Source: Rhizobium sp. L43 (GTDB lineage Bacteria > Pseudomonadota > Alphaproteobacteria > Rhizobiales > Rhizobiaceae). From it: a stretch of DNA of 64,000 bases. The notes under the pieces were generated by a model that was not told the DNA's origin, did not search any database, and was given only the letters and a program-made list of their open reading frames with translations. Positions within the stretch are counted from its first letter, which is position 1; each line of letters starts with the position of its first letter. The stretch covers positions 62,001-126,000 of the forward strand of contig NZ_NWSQ01000011.1 in assembly GCF_002531725.1 (NCBI RefSeq), given 5' to 3'. Positions 36,944 to 47,047 of this stretch are shown in pieces. Made by a program: the position numbers and the translations under genes.

Positions 36944-37309
36944 ATGCATTCGTTGACTAAGACTTTTCTCTATTACGTTCTTATTGCATCTGTCGCATTG
37001 GCCATAAACGTCAAGAGCGTGCTCGCCGCTGAAGACAGCGGTAGTATTGTTTTCAATCAGATGCTTAAATGTCTAAAGCTGCCTGCGGACGCGCCGAGTG
37101 CTTATAGCTTCCTGGTTGTAGCGGTCATCAAGGATGGATCTGCCGACTTTTTATCCATCAACTTCCGCACTCCACCATCCGAATGGGAAAAAACCGCAGC
37201 CCCATTGATCGCTGATGCGATCACAGAGTGCGAGCCTTATAGCTCTGTCTCGGGCAAGATGGAATTCGCTGTTACCCGCGAGCTTGTCGAAGCACGATCA
37301 AAAAACTAA
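36944..37309 (+). CDS. Secreted small protein, unknown function
   Basis: 121 residues from ATG 36944 with GAGGGG upstream. The signal peptide MHSLTKTFLYYVLIASVALAINVKSVLA is probably cleaved after VLA. The mature ~93 residues contain FNQMLKCLKLPADAPSAYSFLVVAVIKDG and a late AITECEPYSSVSGKMEF. The K-C-L...P and I-x-x-C-x-P-Y features recall TonB/TolA C-terminal-like domains, but I cannot assign it. It starts just right of the operator palindrome and is more AT-rich than the genes to its right. Confidence 0.65.
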   Translation: MHSLTKTFLYYVLIASVALAINVKSVLAAEDSGSIVFNQMLKCLKLPADAPSAYSFLVVAVIKDGSADFLSINFRTPPSEWEKTAAPLIADAITECEPYSSVSGKMEFAVTRELVEARSKN

Positions 37310-37336
37310 GCATGCGGAGATAGGGCGTTTTGCTCA

Positions 37337-37834
37337 TCAGCGTTGATTCCCCCGTTTTCCCATCACCGCAGTGCCCAAGCGCTGAATCGCCTGGCGCAGC
37401 TTGTCGTTCTCTATCCCCTCCATCATGCCTTCGAGCTTGCGGGCGGCTTCGCCCTTCAGCGGTGGCGGGGTGCGGGAGCGGCGGATGGCTTGAGAGACCG
37501 GCTTCTGGACGATGCGGATCTGATGGACGGCGGCGAAGCCGAAGAAGCTGTTGATGCGCTGGATGAGTTCGCCCTGGGCATGAGTGAGGAACAGCGCGCG
37601 GGCGCCTTCGCAGGCGATCGTCAGCACACCGGGGCGGAAGCCGCCGGCCTCGTTGCCGCCGCGGGCCCAGGCGATCTTTTCCGGCCGGGTGCAATCGGCG
37701 AAATCCTCGCCGGCGATTTCGCTCCAGGAGCCGAGCAGCGCCGTGTTGATGCCGGCGCGGCGCGCAAGCACGGGATCGATCAGCCCGTTCGCCAGCTCGG
37801 AGATCTGCTTTGCACCTTTGCGTGGATAACTCAT
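37337..37834 (-). CDS. DUF721 (DciA-like) protein
   Basis: 165 residues from ATG 37834 (MSYPRKGAKQISELANGLIDPVLARRAG). The N-terminal domain has LGSWSEIAGEDFADCTRPEKIAW and CEGARALFLTHAQGELIQRINSFFGFAAVHQIRIVQ, the DUF721 pattern. DUF721 is the domain of DciA, which helps load or run the replicative helicase DnaB in most bacteria. The C-terminal tail is charged and low in structure. It is divergent from mutY, a pairing common in rhizobia. Whether this copy serves in replication initiation is inferred from the family only. Confidence 0.82.
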   Translation of the reverse strand: MSYPRKGAKQISELANGLIDPVLARRAGINTALLGSWSEIAGEDFADCTRPEKIAWARGGNEAGGFRPGVLTIACEGARALFLTHAQGELIQRINSFFGFAAVHQIRIVQKPVSQAIRRSRTPPPLKGEAARKLEGMMEGIENDKLRQAIQRLGTAVMGKRGNQR

Positions 37835-37942
37835 CGAAACCCTTGGGCGCCCCTGCCAATCGCACAGGCAATTCGCACAGTCGACTTGATCGCGCGGCAT
37901 TGCTTCGCCAAGTATAGGCACTTCCCCGCATCGCGGCAAATC

Positions 37943-39031
37943 ATGACGATCATTACACTCGACACGCCCTCCGCCAAGCCCCTGCTCGACTGGTACGACC
38001 GGCACCACCGCGACCTGCCCTGGCGTGTCTCGCCCGGCATGGCGGCGCGCGGCATCAAACCCGATCCCTATCACGTCTGGCTTTCCGAAGTGATGCTGCA
38101 GCAGACGACGGTGCAGGCGGTCAAACCCTATTTCGAGAAGTTTCTGCAGCGCTGGCCGGAGGTGACCGATCTAGCCGCGGCCGAGAACGACGCTGTGATG
38201 GCCGCCTGGGCGGGGCTTGGCTATTACGCGCGGGCTCGCAACCTGAAGAAATGCGCCGAAGCGGTGGCGAAAGAGCATGGCGGCGCCTTTCCCGATACCG
38301 AAGAGGGCCTGAAATCGCTCCCCGGCATCGGCGACTATACGGCCGCCGCCGTCGCGGCCATCGCCTTTAACCGGCAGGCGGCCGTGATGGACGGCAATGT
38401 CGAGCGGGTGATCTCCAGGCTCTATGCCATCGAAACGCCGCTTCCGGCCGCAAAGCCCGCCATGAAGGAGAAGGTGGCGCTGCTGACGCCGGCGGCCCGG
38501 CCCGGCGATTTCGCCCAGGCGATGATGGATCTGGGTGCGACGATCTGCACGCCGAAGCGGCCGGCCTGTTCGCTCTGTCCCTTCCGGGGCGCCTGCGAGG
38601 CGCTGAAGCTTTCCGATCCCGAGCTCTTTCCGGTGAAGGCGGCGAAGAAGGAGAAGCCTGTGCGATACGGCGCAGCCTTCGTCGCGGTGACTGGTGACGG
38701 CGAAATCCTGTTACGGCGGCGCATCGACAGCGGCCTGCTCGGCGGCATGACCGAGGTGCCGACGACGGCGTGGACGGCGCGCATCGACGGCGAAACCTCG
38801 GCTGCGGCCGCGCCCTTCGAGGCGGCCTGGCAGGCTTGCGGCACCGTCACTCATGTCTTTACCCATTTCGAGCTCAGGCTTTCGATCTGGCGCGCGGCGA
38901 TCGCCACGAAAATCGGCGCTGACGGATGGTGGGAGCCGGTTACAAATCTTGAAGCCCAGGCCTTGCCGACCGTCATGAAAAAAGCGATCGCAGCGGCTAT
39001 TCCTCTCGCGTTCAAAACATCCAAGGGATGA
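37943..39031 (+). CDS. mutY: A/G-specific adenine DNA glycosylase MutY
   Basis: 362 residues from ATG 37943. The helix-hairpin-helix with the catalytic aspartate is LPGIGDYTAAAVAAIAFNRQAAVMDGNVERV, and MLQQTTVQ is the typical early motif. The four-cysteine iron-sulfur loop is CTPKRPACSLCPFRGAC (C-x6-C-x2-C-x5-C). The C-terminal ~130 residues are the Nudix-like domain that reads 8-oxoG. MutY removes adenine mispaired with 8-oxoguanine. It overlaps the following HAD gene by four bases. Confidence 0.94.
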   Translation: MTIITLDTPSAKPLLDWYDRHHRDLPWRVSPGMAARGIKPDPYHVWLSEVMLQQTTVQAVKPYFEKFLQRWPEVTDLAAAENDAVMAAWAGLGYYARARNLKKCAEAVAKEHGGAFPDTEEGLKSLPGIGDYTAAAVAAIAFNRQAAVMDGNVERVISRLYAIETPLPAAKPAMKEKVALLTPAARPGDFAQAMMDLGATICTPKRPACSLCPFRGACEALKLSDPELFPVKAAKKEKPVRYGAAFVAVTGDGEILLRRRIDSGLLGGMTEVPTTAWTARIDGETSAAAAPFEAAWQACGTVTHVFTHFELRLSIWRAAIATKIGADGWWEPVTNLEAQALPTVMKKAIAAAIPLAFKTSKG

Positions 39032-39648
39032 CCATGACCATCGGCATAAAACATATCGTTTTCGACATCGGCAAAGTCCTTATTCATTACGATCCGCATC
39101 TTCCCTTCGCCCGCCTCATCCCTGATGAGACCGAGCGCAACTGGTTCTTCGCCAATATCTGCACCCATGACTGGAACATCGAGCAGGACCGCGGCCGCAG
39201 CTGGGCGGAGGCCGAAGCGCTGCTGATCGAACAGCACCCGGCGCGTGAGGAACATATCCGCGCCTTCCGCAAATATTGGCACGAGATGGTGCCGCACGCC
39301 TACGAGGATAGCGTCGCGATCATGGAAGGGCTGATCGCCGAAGGGCGCGACGTGACGATGCTCACCAACTTCGCCTCCGACACCTTCCGCGAGGCGCAAG
39401 CCCGCTTCCCCTTCCTCAACCTACCGCGCGGCGTCACCGTTTCCGGCGATGTCGGCCTGATCAAGCCCGATATCGCGATCTACGAGACGCATACGAAAAG
39501 CTTCGGCCTCGATCCCGCAGCAACGATCTTCATCGACGATGCGCCGGCCAATGTCGAAGGCGCCAAGGCCTACGGCTGGAATGCGGTGCTGTTTTCAGGC
39601 GCTGAGAAGCTCCGCCACGATCTTGACGCTTACGGATTGAAGGTCTGA
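39028..39648 (+). CDS. HAD-superfamily hydrolase (class IA)
   Basis: 206 residues; ATG 39028 overlaps the mutY stop (a second ATG six bases later is equally possible). HAD motif I appears as IVFDIGKVLIHYD, in which the usual second aspartate is replaced (DIGKV rather than D-x-D-G-T). Motif II is in MLTNFASDTF, the lysine in GDVGLIKPDIAIYE, and motif IV in IFIDDAPANVEGA. This pattern is common in a haloacid-dehalogenase-like branch with possible altered chemistry. The substrate is unknown. Confidence 0.82.
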   Translation: MTMTIGIKHIVFDIGKVLIHYDPHLPFARLIPDETERNWFFANICTHDWNIEQDRGRSWAEAEALLIEQHPAREEHIRAFRKYWHEMVPHAYEDSVAIMEGLIAEGRDVTMLTNFASDTFREAQARFPFLNLPRGVTVSGDVGLIKPDIAIYETHTKSFGLDPAATIFIDDAPANVEGAKAYGWNAVLFSGAEKLRHDLDAYGLKV

Positions 39649-39653
39649 AACTC

Positions 39654-40019
39654 ATGGCTTTCGACCCCGCAGAAGAGATCGAACGCTTCCACGCCGCCAT
39701 CAACGCCCTCGATTTTCCCGCAATCGAGGCCTATTTCGCCGAGGACGCCACCTATGTCTCGAACGGCGTCGGCAGCCTTGCCGGGCGAGCGGAGATCATG
39801 GCCGCCTTCCGTCGTTACTTCGACGACTATCCCGATCAGACGGCGGAAAATTCGCTGGTGGAAACGTTGACGCCGCTCTCCGGCCGATCGGTCTGGCCGG
39901 TGCGCGCCACCCACAGCAAGACGGGCAAGCCGCTGATCCGCGAGGGCGAGGAGACGATCACCTTCAACGCGGAAGGCCGCGTCACAAGGGTCGAGGTCAC
40001 CGATTACCAGGACTTTTGA
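39654..40019 (+). CDS. NTF2-like / SnoaL-fold protein
   Basis: 121 residues from ATG 39654, five bases after the HAD stop. The pattern ERFHAAINALDFPAIEAYFAEDATYVSNGVGSLAGRAEIMAAFRRYF is the usual first half of a SnoaL-like domain, and FNAEGRVTRVEVTDY a usual last strand. These cone-shaped domains bind small ligands or act as isomerases or hydrolases. No specific activity can be given. It is the last gene of the mutY operon and is followed by a terminator. Confidence 0.8.
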   Translation: MAFDPAEEIERFHAAINALDFPAIEAYFAEDATYVSNGVGSLAGRAEIMAAFRRYFDDYPDQTAENSLVETLTPLSGRSVWPVRATHSKTGKPLIREGEETITFNAEGRVTRVEVTDYQDF

Positions 40020-40027
40020 ATAGAAGA

Positions 40028-40063
40028 CGCCCGGGTTTGACCCCGGGCGCCTTGGTCTTCTTC
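40028..40063 (+). terminator. Terminator between the NTF2-like gene and ccrM
   Basis: CGCCCGGG (40028-40035) and CCCGGGCG (40042-40049) form eight pairs around TTTGAC, followed by a pyrimidine-rich CCTTGGTCTTCTT. It sits nine bases after the NTF2-like stop and also faces the ccrM end. Confidence 0.65.
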
Positions 40064-40115
40064 CGCAACTGGAGGGAAATCGGAAGAAGGTCGTTTCGAT
40101 CCGTAGAGGCGCTGC

Positions 40116-41282
<1,167 letters not shown>

Positions 41283-41474
41283 TCATACGCTCTACGCTTA
41301 ACTGTCCGTTATGGTTACCCAACTTAGTTACCAAAGCCTGAAGCGATGGCCGATTTCGGGAATTTATTGCTCCGACAGTCGGGCCGGCTGGCCGCATGGC
41401 TGGCTGCCAGGCGGTGGAACGAGTTTATTTCAGTTCTCGCTGAACCGGTTGATCACTCTGGCCAGGACGTCCAG

Positions 41475-42071
41475 CTAGAGTTCCAACACCTTCGCCAAGG
41501 GGCCGTCCTTGGCGGCGAGCCGTGACCTCCCAGGCCCGATCCCGTGTTGCAGTATCGCGAATAGTTGTCCTCGCACCCATAGGTGCGCCTCAATCGGCCG
41601 AACGGCAGATTGCTTCCACTGAACGAGCAGCTCGGAGGTGCTCCCTATCGGTTTGAAATCGACATCGCTTACGAATTCTGCCGGATTTGAAAAAGGCAGC
41701 TTTGAAGGGTCGCTCCAATCCACCGTCTCAGGGGCGGGACCGCGATTGTACAACCACACATCGCTGACCATCACCCCGGCGGCATCCAAGAGATATGCAT
41801 AGGCCTTCCCGCCGTCATCTTCGATAATGACTGAGTATCCTGTTCTTTCATCCGACAGTTGCGCCCAAAAGCCCTCCAGTTCCTCCAACCTGCTTCCCCC
41901 CATATCCGTTGCGCGGCATGCGCAGATACCTTCACGGAAAGGCACATTGTCAACACACCCAGCATCTCCGGCAAAAACTAATCCGGGAGGTGACACAAAT
42001 TCGCACGCCATTACCTGTCGGCAGCTCTCGCCGCCCGGATCAAGCCGCATCGTGAACCCTGCGGCTGTCAT
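41475..42071 (-). CDS. Uncharacterised protein, start uncertain
   Basis: Up to 198 residues from ATG 42071, which overlaps the upstream ABM gene's end by 32 bases; a second start at 41903 (MGGSRLEELEGFWAQLSDER) gives 142. The N-terminal part up to CACRATD looks unlike protein in style, so the shorter form may be real. The core has FWAQLSDERTGYSVIIEDDGGKAYAYLLDA and VQWKQSAVRPIEAHLWVRGQLFAIL. No family was recognised. It may be the third gene after the NIPSNAP/ABM pair. Confidence 0.5.
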   Translation of the reverse strand: MTAAGFTMRLDPGGESCRQVMACEFVSPPGLVFAGDAGCVDNVPFREGICACRATDMGGSRLEELEGFWAQLSDERTGYSVIIEDDGGKAYAYLLDAAGVMVSDVWLYNRGPAPETVDWSDPSKLPFSNPAEFVSDVDFKPIGSTSELLVQWKQSAVRPIEAHLWVRGQLFAILQHGIGPGRSRLAAKDGPLAKVLEL

Positions 42072-42390
42072 CAGGCGCCTCGTCGCGTTCGAACATGCCG
42101 TAATCGCGGACGACGCTGGCGATCCGCAGGCGGTAATCGGCGAAGATGCCGCCGCGGCCGGCCTGCTGGGCTGCCCGGTGCGCCTCGAGATTGCGCCATT
42201 GCTTCACCGCCGCCTCGTCGCGGAAGAAGGAGAGCGACAAGAGCTTGCCGCGGTTCGTCAGGCTCTCGAAACGCTCGATCGAGATGAAGCCGTCGATCTT
42301 TTCGAGTTCCGAGCGCAACTCGCCGGCGAGATCCAGATATTTGTGGCGTTCGCCCATATAGGGCACGACTTCGAAGATGACGGCGATCAT
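42040..42390 (-). CDS. Antibiotic biosynthesis monooxygenase (ABM)-fold protein
   Basis: 116 residues from ATG 42390, overlapping the NIPSNAP stop by four bases. The pattern MIAVIFEVVPYMGERHKYLDLAGELRSELEKIDGFISIERFESL...SLSFFRDEAAVKQWRNLEAHRAAQQAGR is a textbook ABM dimeric alpha/beta barrel half. Such proteins act as cofactor-free oxygenases or ligand-binding proteins. The paired NIPSNAP protein has the same ferredoxin-like fold, so they may form a mixed complex (inference). Confidence 0.85.
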   Translation of the reverse strand: MIAVIFEVVPYMGERHKYLDLAGELRSELEKIDGFISIERFESLTNRGKLLSLSFFRDEAAVKQWRNLEAHRAAQQAGRGGIFADYRLRIASVVRDYGMFERDEAPDDSRRVHDAA

Positions 42391-42716
42391 GGCAGCACCA
42401 GCTTGGCGTGAGGGGCGGAGACATTTTTGAGGAAGATGCGGTCTTCCCTAAGGATGAAGCCTTCGCGTCTGGCAAATTCGTAATTCTCGCGGCCGAGCGG
42501 GTCGGCTGCCAGCCTGGCGCGATAGGCTTCGTAGGCGGCGAGGCTTTCAATGTTGTAGACGCCGTAAGCGGTCGTTGCCGATCCCTCGTGCGGGCCGTAG
42601 TAGCCGATCAGATCGGCGCCATTCTTCGGGATTGCCTGGCCCCAGTTGCGGGCATATTCGGCAAACGCCTCCTTCTTGAAAGGGTCGATCTGATAACGGA
42701 TGAAGCAGGTGATCAT
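42387..42716 (-). CDS. NIPSNAP-family protein
   Basis: 109 residues from ATG 42716. The start MITCFIRYQIDPFKKEAFAEYARNWGQAIPKNGADLIGYYGPHEGS and the YGVYNIESLAAYEAYRARLAADP segment are typical of NIPSNAP domains, which adopt a dimeric alpha/beta barrel. The biochemical role is unknown. It leads the two-gene set with the ABM protein and is divergent from an ArsR-type regulator 70 bases away, which probably controls it. Confidence 0.85.
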   Translation of the reverse strand: MITCFIRYQIDPFKKEAFAEYARNWGQAIPKNGADLIGYYGPHEGSATTAYGVYNIESLAAYEAYRARLAADPLGRENYEFARREGFILREDRIFLKNVSAPHAKLVLP

Positions 42717-42786
42717 GGTTTTCTCCTTTGCTCTTCATCCTTTTTCGCACATTGCCTGACGGCGATGCTTCGGTTACGATCGAAGT

Positions 42787-43473
42787 ATGAAGGAAGGTCC
42801 AGACATTGCGCAGATCGGTGCGCTGATCGGTGATCCCGCCCGCGCCAACATGCTGGCGGCGCTGACCGGCGGGCGGGCGCTGACGGCGACCGAACTTGCC
42901 GGCGTCGGCGGCATCACCGTGCAGACGGCGAGCACGCATCTGGCCAAGCTCGAAGCCGGCGGGCTGCTTGCCCAGCGCAAGCAGGGGCGCCATCGTTATT
43001 TCACGCTGGCCGACGAGGCCGTCGCCCGGCTGATCGAAAGCATGATGGGTTTTGCCGCCGGACGCGGCCATCTGCGCCATCGGCCGGGACCGAAGGAGCC
43101 GGCGCTGCGCAAGGCGCGCATCTGCTACGATCACCTGGCCGGCGATTACGGCGTGCGCATGCTCGACAGCCTGATTGCCTCAGGCGCGATCGATGCGGTC
43201 GGAGACGGCCTGGCGCTGACGGAAAAGGGCGAAAGCGATCTCAAATGCATCGGCATCGATGTCGGCAACCTCAGATCCTCACGCCGCCCGCTCTGCCGCT
43301 CCTGCCTCGACTGGAGCGAAAGACGCGCCCATCTCGCCGGCAGCCTCGGCAAGGCCCTGCTTTCCAATTTCCTTGACAAGGGCTGGGCGCGACGCACAGC
43401 CGAAAGCCGCTCGATCCTCTTTTCTCCGGAAGGCGACCGGCAGTTTTTGAAGCTTTTCCCGGTCGATGGGTAG
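42787..43473 (+). CDS. ArsR-family transcriptional regulator
   Basis: 228 residues from ATG 42787. The winged helix (IGALIGDPARANMLAALTGGRALTATELAGVGGITVQTASTHLAKLEAGGLLAQRKQGRHRYF) covers the first ~75 residues. The C-terminal domain has KARICYDHLAGDYGVRMLDSL and RRPLCRSCLDWSERRAHLAGSLGKALL, the form common to larger ArsR relatives. It is divergent from the NIPSNAP/ABM pair. Its last ~175 bases (43299-43473) occur again, diverged by about one base in ten, at 44557-44727. Confidence 0.88.
   Translation: MKEGPDIAQIGALIGDPARANMLAALTGGRALTATELAGVGGITVQTASTHLAKLEAGGLLAQRKQGRHRYFTLADEAVARLIESMMGFAAGRGHLRHRPGPKEPALRKARICYDHLAGDYGVRMLDSLIASGAIDAVGDGLALTEKGESDLKCIGIDVGNLRSSRRPLCRSCLDWSERRAHLAGSLGKALLSNFLDKGWARRTAESRSILFSPEGDRQFLKLFPVDG
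43299..43473 (+). repeat. Direct repeat copy A: functional 3' end of the ArsR gene
   Basis: By eye, about 90% identical to 44557-44727. This copy keeps the reading frame through SRSILFSPEGDRQFLKLFPVDG and the TAG stop. Confidence 0.9.
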
Positions 43474-43579
43474 AGCAAATCCAGCGCAAGGATGGAGTCG
43501 CTTTTATCAGGCCTCGGTCGATCAGATAGAGGAAGCTGCGAGACCCTCTTCGCTTGAGGCACCGCTTCTGCAACGCAGA

Positions 43580-44381
43580 TCAAAGGTCTGCATCCTGCCC
43601 GCCGGACAGAACGATTACATTCCTTCCTGACTGATTTTTTGCCATTCGTTCGAGCGTTGGCAAAAATTGTTCTGCTGTGAACGCGATGTCCATCGTCGCG
43701 CGAGGTGACCGCCATTTGGTTGGCTTTACAAACTCTCCAAAATCATGACGCACTATTTTATCCGGCTGCCCAATATCGCACCACTCCCGGACCCACCAAA
43801 CCCAAAAGTCCGCCGCTTGCAAGGGTGGAACATGCTTGTCGTTTTCGAAAACTGGAATTGCTGCGTAACGATCTCGAATATCGTTCGGTCGATGAGCGAT
43901 GTACTCCGCCCACATCCGCTCGACGGATTTTCTGTCTGACGTCTCGTCCATATGAAATTGAACTACTTCATTCTGCGGAATGATTCGATCGAGCTGCGGC
44001 CGTTCTAAATGGAACTTGTCCATAAGACACCGTAAGGCGATCCAGTAGTAATTTTGCCGGTCCCATTCTATCGCAGTTCCTGGAATGTAAATTCGATTCC
44101 GCGCGGTTGAATTCTGACCTGTTGAAGCGAGCGGATACAAAGACAGGTACGTGCTTGGTTATGACCGAATAGAAAAAGCCGACCTCTTCCAAGCGGTGCG
44201 CCATCTCGGCCATGTGAAAATACCGATGGCCGCGGGCATCAAGGCGGCCAAATCGCTCTGTAAACAAGCACCATTCGGCAGAGAAAATGGCCCAATCCTG
44301 ATCTGTCGCGATGCAGCCGCCGATCACGTAAGCATCACCATCAGGTGTGTAGCTTTCGTCGATGTAAGCATGCCAACCCAA
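43580..44381 (-). pseudogene. DUF3800 gene broken by a frameshift
   Basis: From TTG 44381 (AGGAG at good spacing) the frame reads MGWHAYIDESYTPDGDAYVIGGCIATDQDWAIFSAEW, a DUF3800 start. It continues to ARFNRSEFNRA, then loses register near 44090-44115. The neighbouring frame continues NRIYIPGTAIEWDRQNYYWIALRCLMDKFH ... PLQAADFWVWWVREW to TGA at 43580, the normal DUF3800 second half. Total length 802 bases is one more than a multiple of three, so one extra base explains it. DUF3800 has a ribonuclease-H-like fold and is frequent in mobile and defence regions. A sequencing error cannot be excluded. Confidence 0.8.
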
Positions 44382-44556
44382 GACGCGCTCCTTCCCTCCT
44401 ATGCTCCATCACCTTTGGTTATTCCCTTTACGAGTAACATCCAACCAGAGTGCAGCGGGTGATGCAGACAGACTTCTTGTACCAACCGTCCGAGGACCCA
44501 GGCGGTCCATCAACTCCCTGATTGCTGCCGTCCTGCTGTTCTTTAAGCTGGTGCGA

Positions 44557-44727
44557 CTCCTGCCTCGACTGGAGCGAAAGACGCGCCCATCTGGCCGGCA
44601 GCTTCGGCAAGGCGCTGCTCTCAAGCTTCCTCGACAAAGGCTGGGCGCGGCGGACGGCCGAAAGCCGCTCGATGTTTTCTCCGGAAGGCGACCGGCAGTT
44701 TTTATGCTTTTCCCGGTCGATGCGTAG
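44557..44727 (+). repeat. Direct repeat copy B: displaced 3' end of the ArsR gene
   Basis: Repeats CTCCTGCCTCGACTGGAGCG through GGTCGATGcGTAG of the ArsR gene. It differs at about 16 positions, lacks three bases in the SRSI/SRSM region and has lost one base before CTTTTCCCG, which breaks the frame. It has no promoter-side gene, so it is a relic. Confidence 0.88.
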
Positions 44728-45124
44728 GTTGCCCTTGAAGGCCACCCCGAATGCGCCCTCTCTCCGGTCTCACCTGAGGCGCCCCGCAGGGGCCTCGAAG
44801 GACGGGGCCGGCCACCGCGGTTGCTCCAACAATACAGATGTTGCGGTTGGTGCAGAGCCACCCGCCCCCGTGGCTCGAGACGGCCCTTCGGGCCTCCTCA
44901 CCATGAGGGCTGATCGTTCCGCCCTTCTCTCATTCCGGTTCCCTGCCAACGCGCACCCGAGCCCACTCCTTCTCCCCGCCAATCCCGCCGCGAACTCAAC
45001 CGCTCATCGAATAAGCCAAACACCACAACCTATTGTTTTTTATGCGACTTAGCGACGCCTCGCTGAGAAATCATTAAGCATGTTTCGATACTCTCAAGTT
45101 CTACATTAACGTGAGAGCCCGGCT
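44728..45124. other. Intergenic stretch before the chemoreceptor gene
   Basis: About 400 bases with no supported gene. A GC-rich piece around 44845-44915 (GTGGCTCGAGACGGCCCTTC, CTCCTCACCATGAGGG) looks like a degenerate dispersed repeat. The last 120 bases are AT-rich and probably hold the chemoreceptor promoter. Confidence 0.4.
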
Positions 45125-46957
45125 ATGGCGTCGATCCAGCATAAAATCATCATTGCAAGCGTTGCGATTTTCGCCTTGGCGGGCGGCGCCACCGGCGTCG
45201 GCATCTGGTCTGCCGCCACCCTCTCGGCCAACAGCGCCGATGTCGCCCAGTCAGCGCAAATTCTGCGCAACCACATGCAGGCCGACATGATGCATGACGC
45301 GCTGCGCGCCGACGTGCTGGCCGCCATGCTGGCGTCCAACCCGGCAGCCGGCATCGACCCCGAGGCAGTGAAGGCGGATCTAGCCGAGCACAAGACATCG
45401 TTCCGGGAAATGATCGACGCCAACCGGGCGCTGGCCACCGACGAAAAGACCAAAACCATCCTTGCCGGCATCGAACCTCCCCTCATCGCCTATGTCGAAA
45501 GCGCCACCAAAATTATCGATCTTGCCGGCCGGGATCCGGCGGCGGCATTGAAGGCCTTGCCCGACTTCATGGCGCAGTTTTCCGCGCTGGAAACGGGAAT
45601 GGAACAGACCGGCGATCAGATCACGGCGACATCAGACGAGATTTCCAAGCGTAGCGCTGAGGTTAAGGCCTCGGTGGGCATGGCTCTGAAAGCAATTCTG
45701 GCCTTGGCCGCAATCTTCGCCGTCGGCCTTTATTTCCTGACCCGCAAGAGCGTCACCAAACCCATCCTCGCCCTTTCCAACGATATGCAAAGGCTTGCCG
45801 GCGGCGACACGGCCATTTCAAGCACCGCGATCGGCCGCACCGATGAAATCGGCGCAATGGCATCGGCTGTCGAAGTTTTCCGCCAGGCGGCGATTGCCAA
45901 CAGGAAACTCGAACAAGACGCCGAGGCAGCGCGCCTGCAGGGCGAAGCCGAGCGTGTCACGGCCCGCAAACAGGCTGACGAGGATGCCGCCGAACGGCTG
46001 CGGGCAGCGACCTCAGGCCTTGCCGCCGGCTTGAAGCGGCTTGCGGCAGGCGATCTCGCGTTCCAGATCGAAGAGCCGTTCGCCCCCGATTTCGAGAGCC
46101 TAAGGCATGATTTCAACATGTCGATCCGCCAGCTTGACCAGACGCTGGGCGCGATCGCGGCTGCCATTACGGCGATCGATGAAGGCACCAGGGAAATCGC
46201 CTCCGGGGCCGGCGATCTGTCGAAACGCACCGAACAGCAGGCAGCCTCGCTCGAGGAAACCGCCGCAGCGCTCGATCAGATTACCGCCAATGTCTCGAAC
46301 TCGAGCAAGCGCACCGACGAGGCGCGCACGGAAGCAACCGATGCAAACCGCAATGCCGCCAAGTCTTCGGAGGTGGTGTCGCATGCCGAAGAGGCCATGC
46401 GCCGCATCGAGGCGTCGTCGCAGCAGATCTCCAGCATTATCGGCGTGATCGACGAGATCGCCTTCCAGACCAATCTGCTGGCTTTGAATGCCGGCGTCGA
46501 AGCGGCGCGCGCCGGCGAGGCCGGCAAGGGCTTTGCGGTGGTGGCCCAGGAAGTCCGCGAGCTCGCCCAGCGATCGGCGAAGGCGGCGAAGGAAATCAAG
46601 GGCCACATCGAGAAATCGTCGGAGGAAGTGGAAAGCGGCGTCAAGCTGGTTCTCGACACCAGCCAGGTTCTGAGCGCGATCAGCGAACAGATTGCCCGCA
46701 TCAACCAGCACATGGATGCCATCGCCGTCTCGGCAAGAGAGCAGTCGACCGGCCTTGCCGAAGTCAATACCGCCGTCAATTCCATGGATCAGGTGACCCA
46801 GCAGAACGCCGCGATGGTCGAGCAATCGACTGCTGCATCCAGCCAGCTGGCGCAGGAAGCCGCCAAGCTGCGTGAACTCGTTTCCCGGTTCAAGCTGCGT
46901 GCGACGGCTTCGCCGCAATCTGCAGCCGGCCGGCGGAGCGCGCAGTGGGCCGCCTGA
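45125..46957 (+). CDS. Methyl-accepting chemotaxis protein
   Basis: 610 residues from ATG 45125. One membrane helix is at residues ~8-30, a periplasmic four-helix-type domain runs to ~185, and a second helix covers ~186-208 ([19 protein letters not shown]). A HAMP domain follows ([24 protein letters not shown]), and a second HAMP-like segment lies near 295-340. The conserved signalling hairpin is [44 protein letters not shown]. It should sense an outside ligand and control CheA. No C-terminal CheR-binding pentapeptide is seen. It is monocistronic. Confidence 0.93.
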   Translation: MASIQHKIIIASVAIFALAGGATGVGIWSAATLSANSADVAQSAQILRNHMQADMMHDALRADVLAAMLASNPAAGIDPEAVKADLAEHKTSFREMIDANRALATDEKTKTILAGIEPPLIAYVESATKIIDLAGRDPAAALKALPDFMAQFSALETGMEQTGDQITATSDEISKRSAEVKASVGMALKAILALAAIFAVGLYFLTRKSVTKPILALSNDMQRLAGGDTAISSTAIGRTDEIGAMASAVEVFRQAAIANRKLEQDAEAARLQGEAERVTARKQADEDAAERLRAATSGLAAGLKRLAAGDLAFQIEEPFAPDFESLRHDFNMSIRQLDQTLGAIAAAITAIDEGTREIASGAGDLSKRTEQQAASLEETAAALDQITANVSNSSKRTDEARTEATDANRNAAKSSEVVSHAEEAMRRIEASSQQISSIIGVIDEIAFQTNLLALNAGVEAARAGEAGKGFAVVAQEVRELAQRSAKAAKEIKGHIEKSSEEVESGVKLVLDTSQVLSAISEQIARINQHMDAIAVSAREQSTGLAEVNTAVNSMDQVTQQNAAMVEQSTAASSQLAQEAAKLRELVSRFKLRATASPQSAAGRRSAQWAA

Positions 46958-47047
46958 CGGCTTCGTTGTAAACACGCTGTGCCCTACAGGATCGCTCTTT
47001 CATTCCAGCGAAACAGGGCGCAGCGCTTGCTTTGGCTGGGCGCTTCC

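Noticed and set aside
44522..45052. 176-codon plus frame containing CLDWSERRAHLAG
   Set aside because: Its recognisable part is only the displaced ArsR tail; before and after it the frame is unstructured and loses register.
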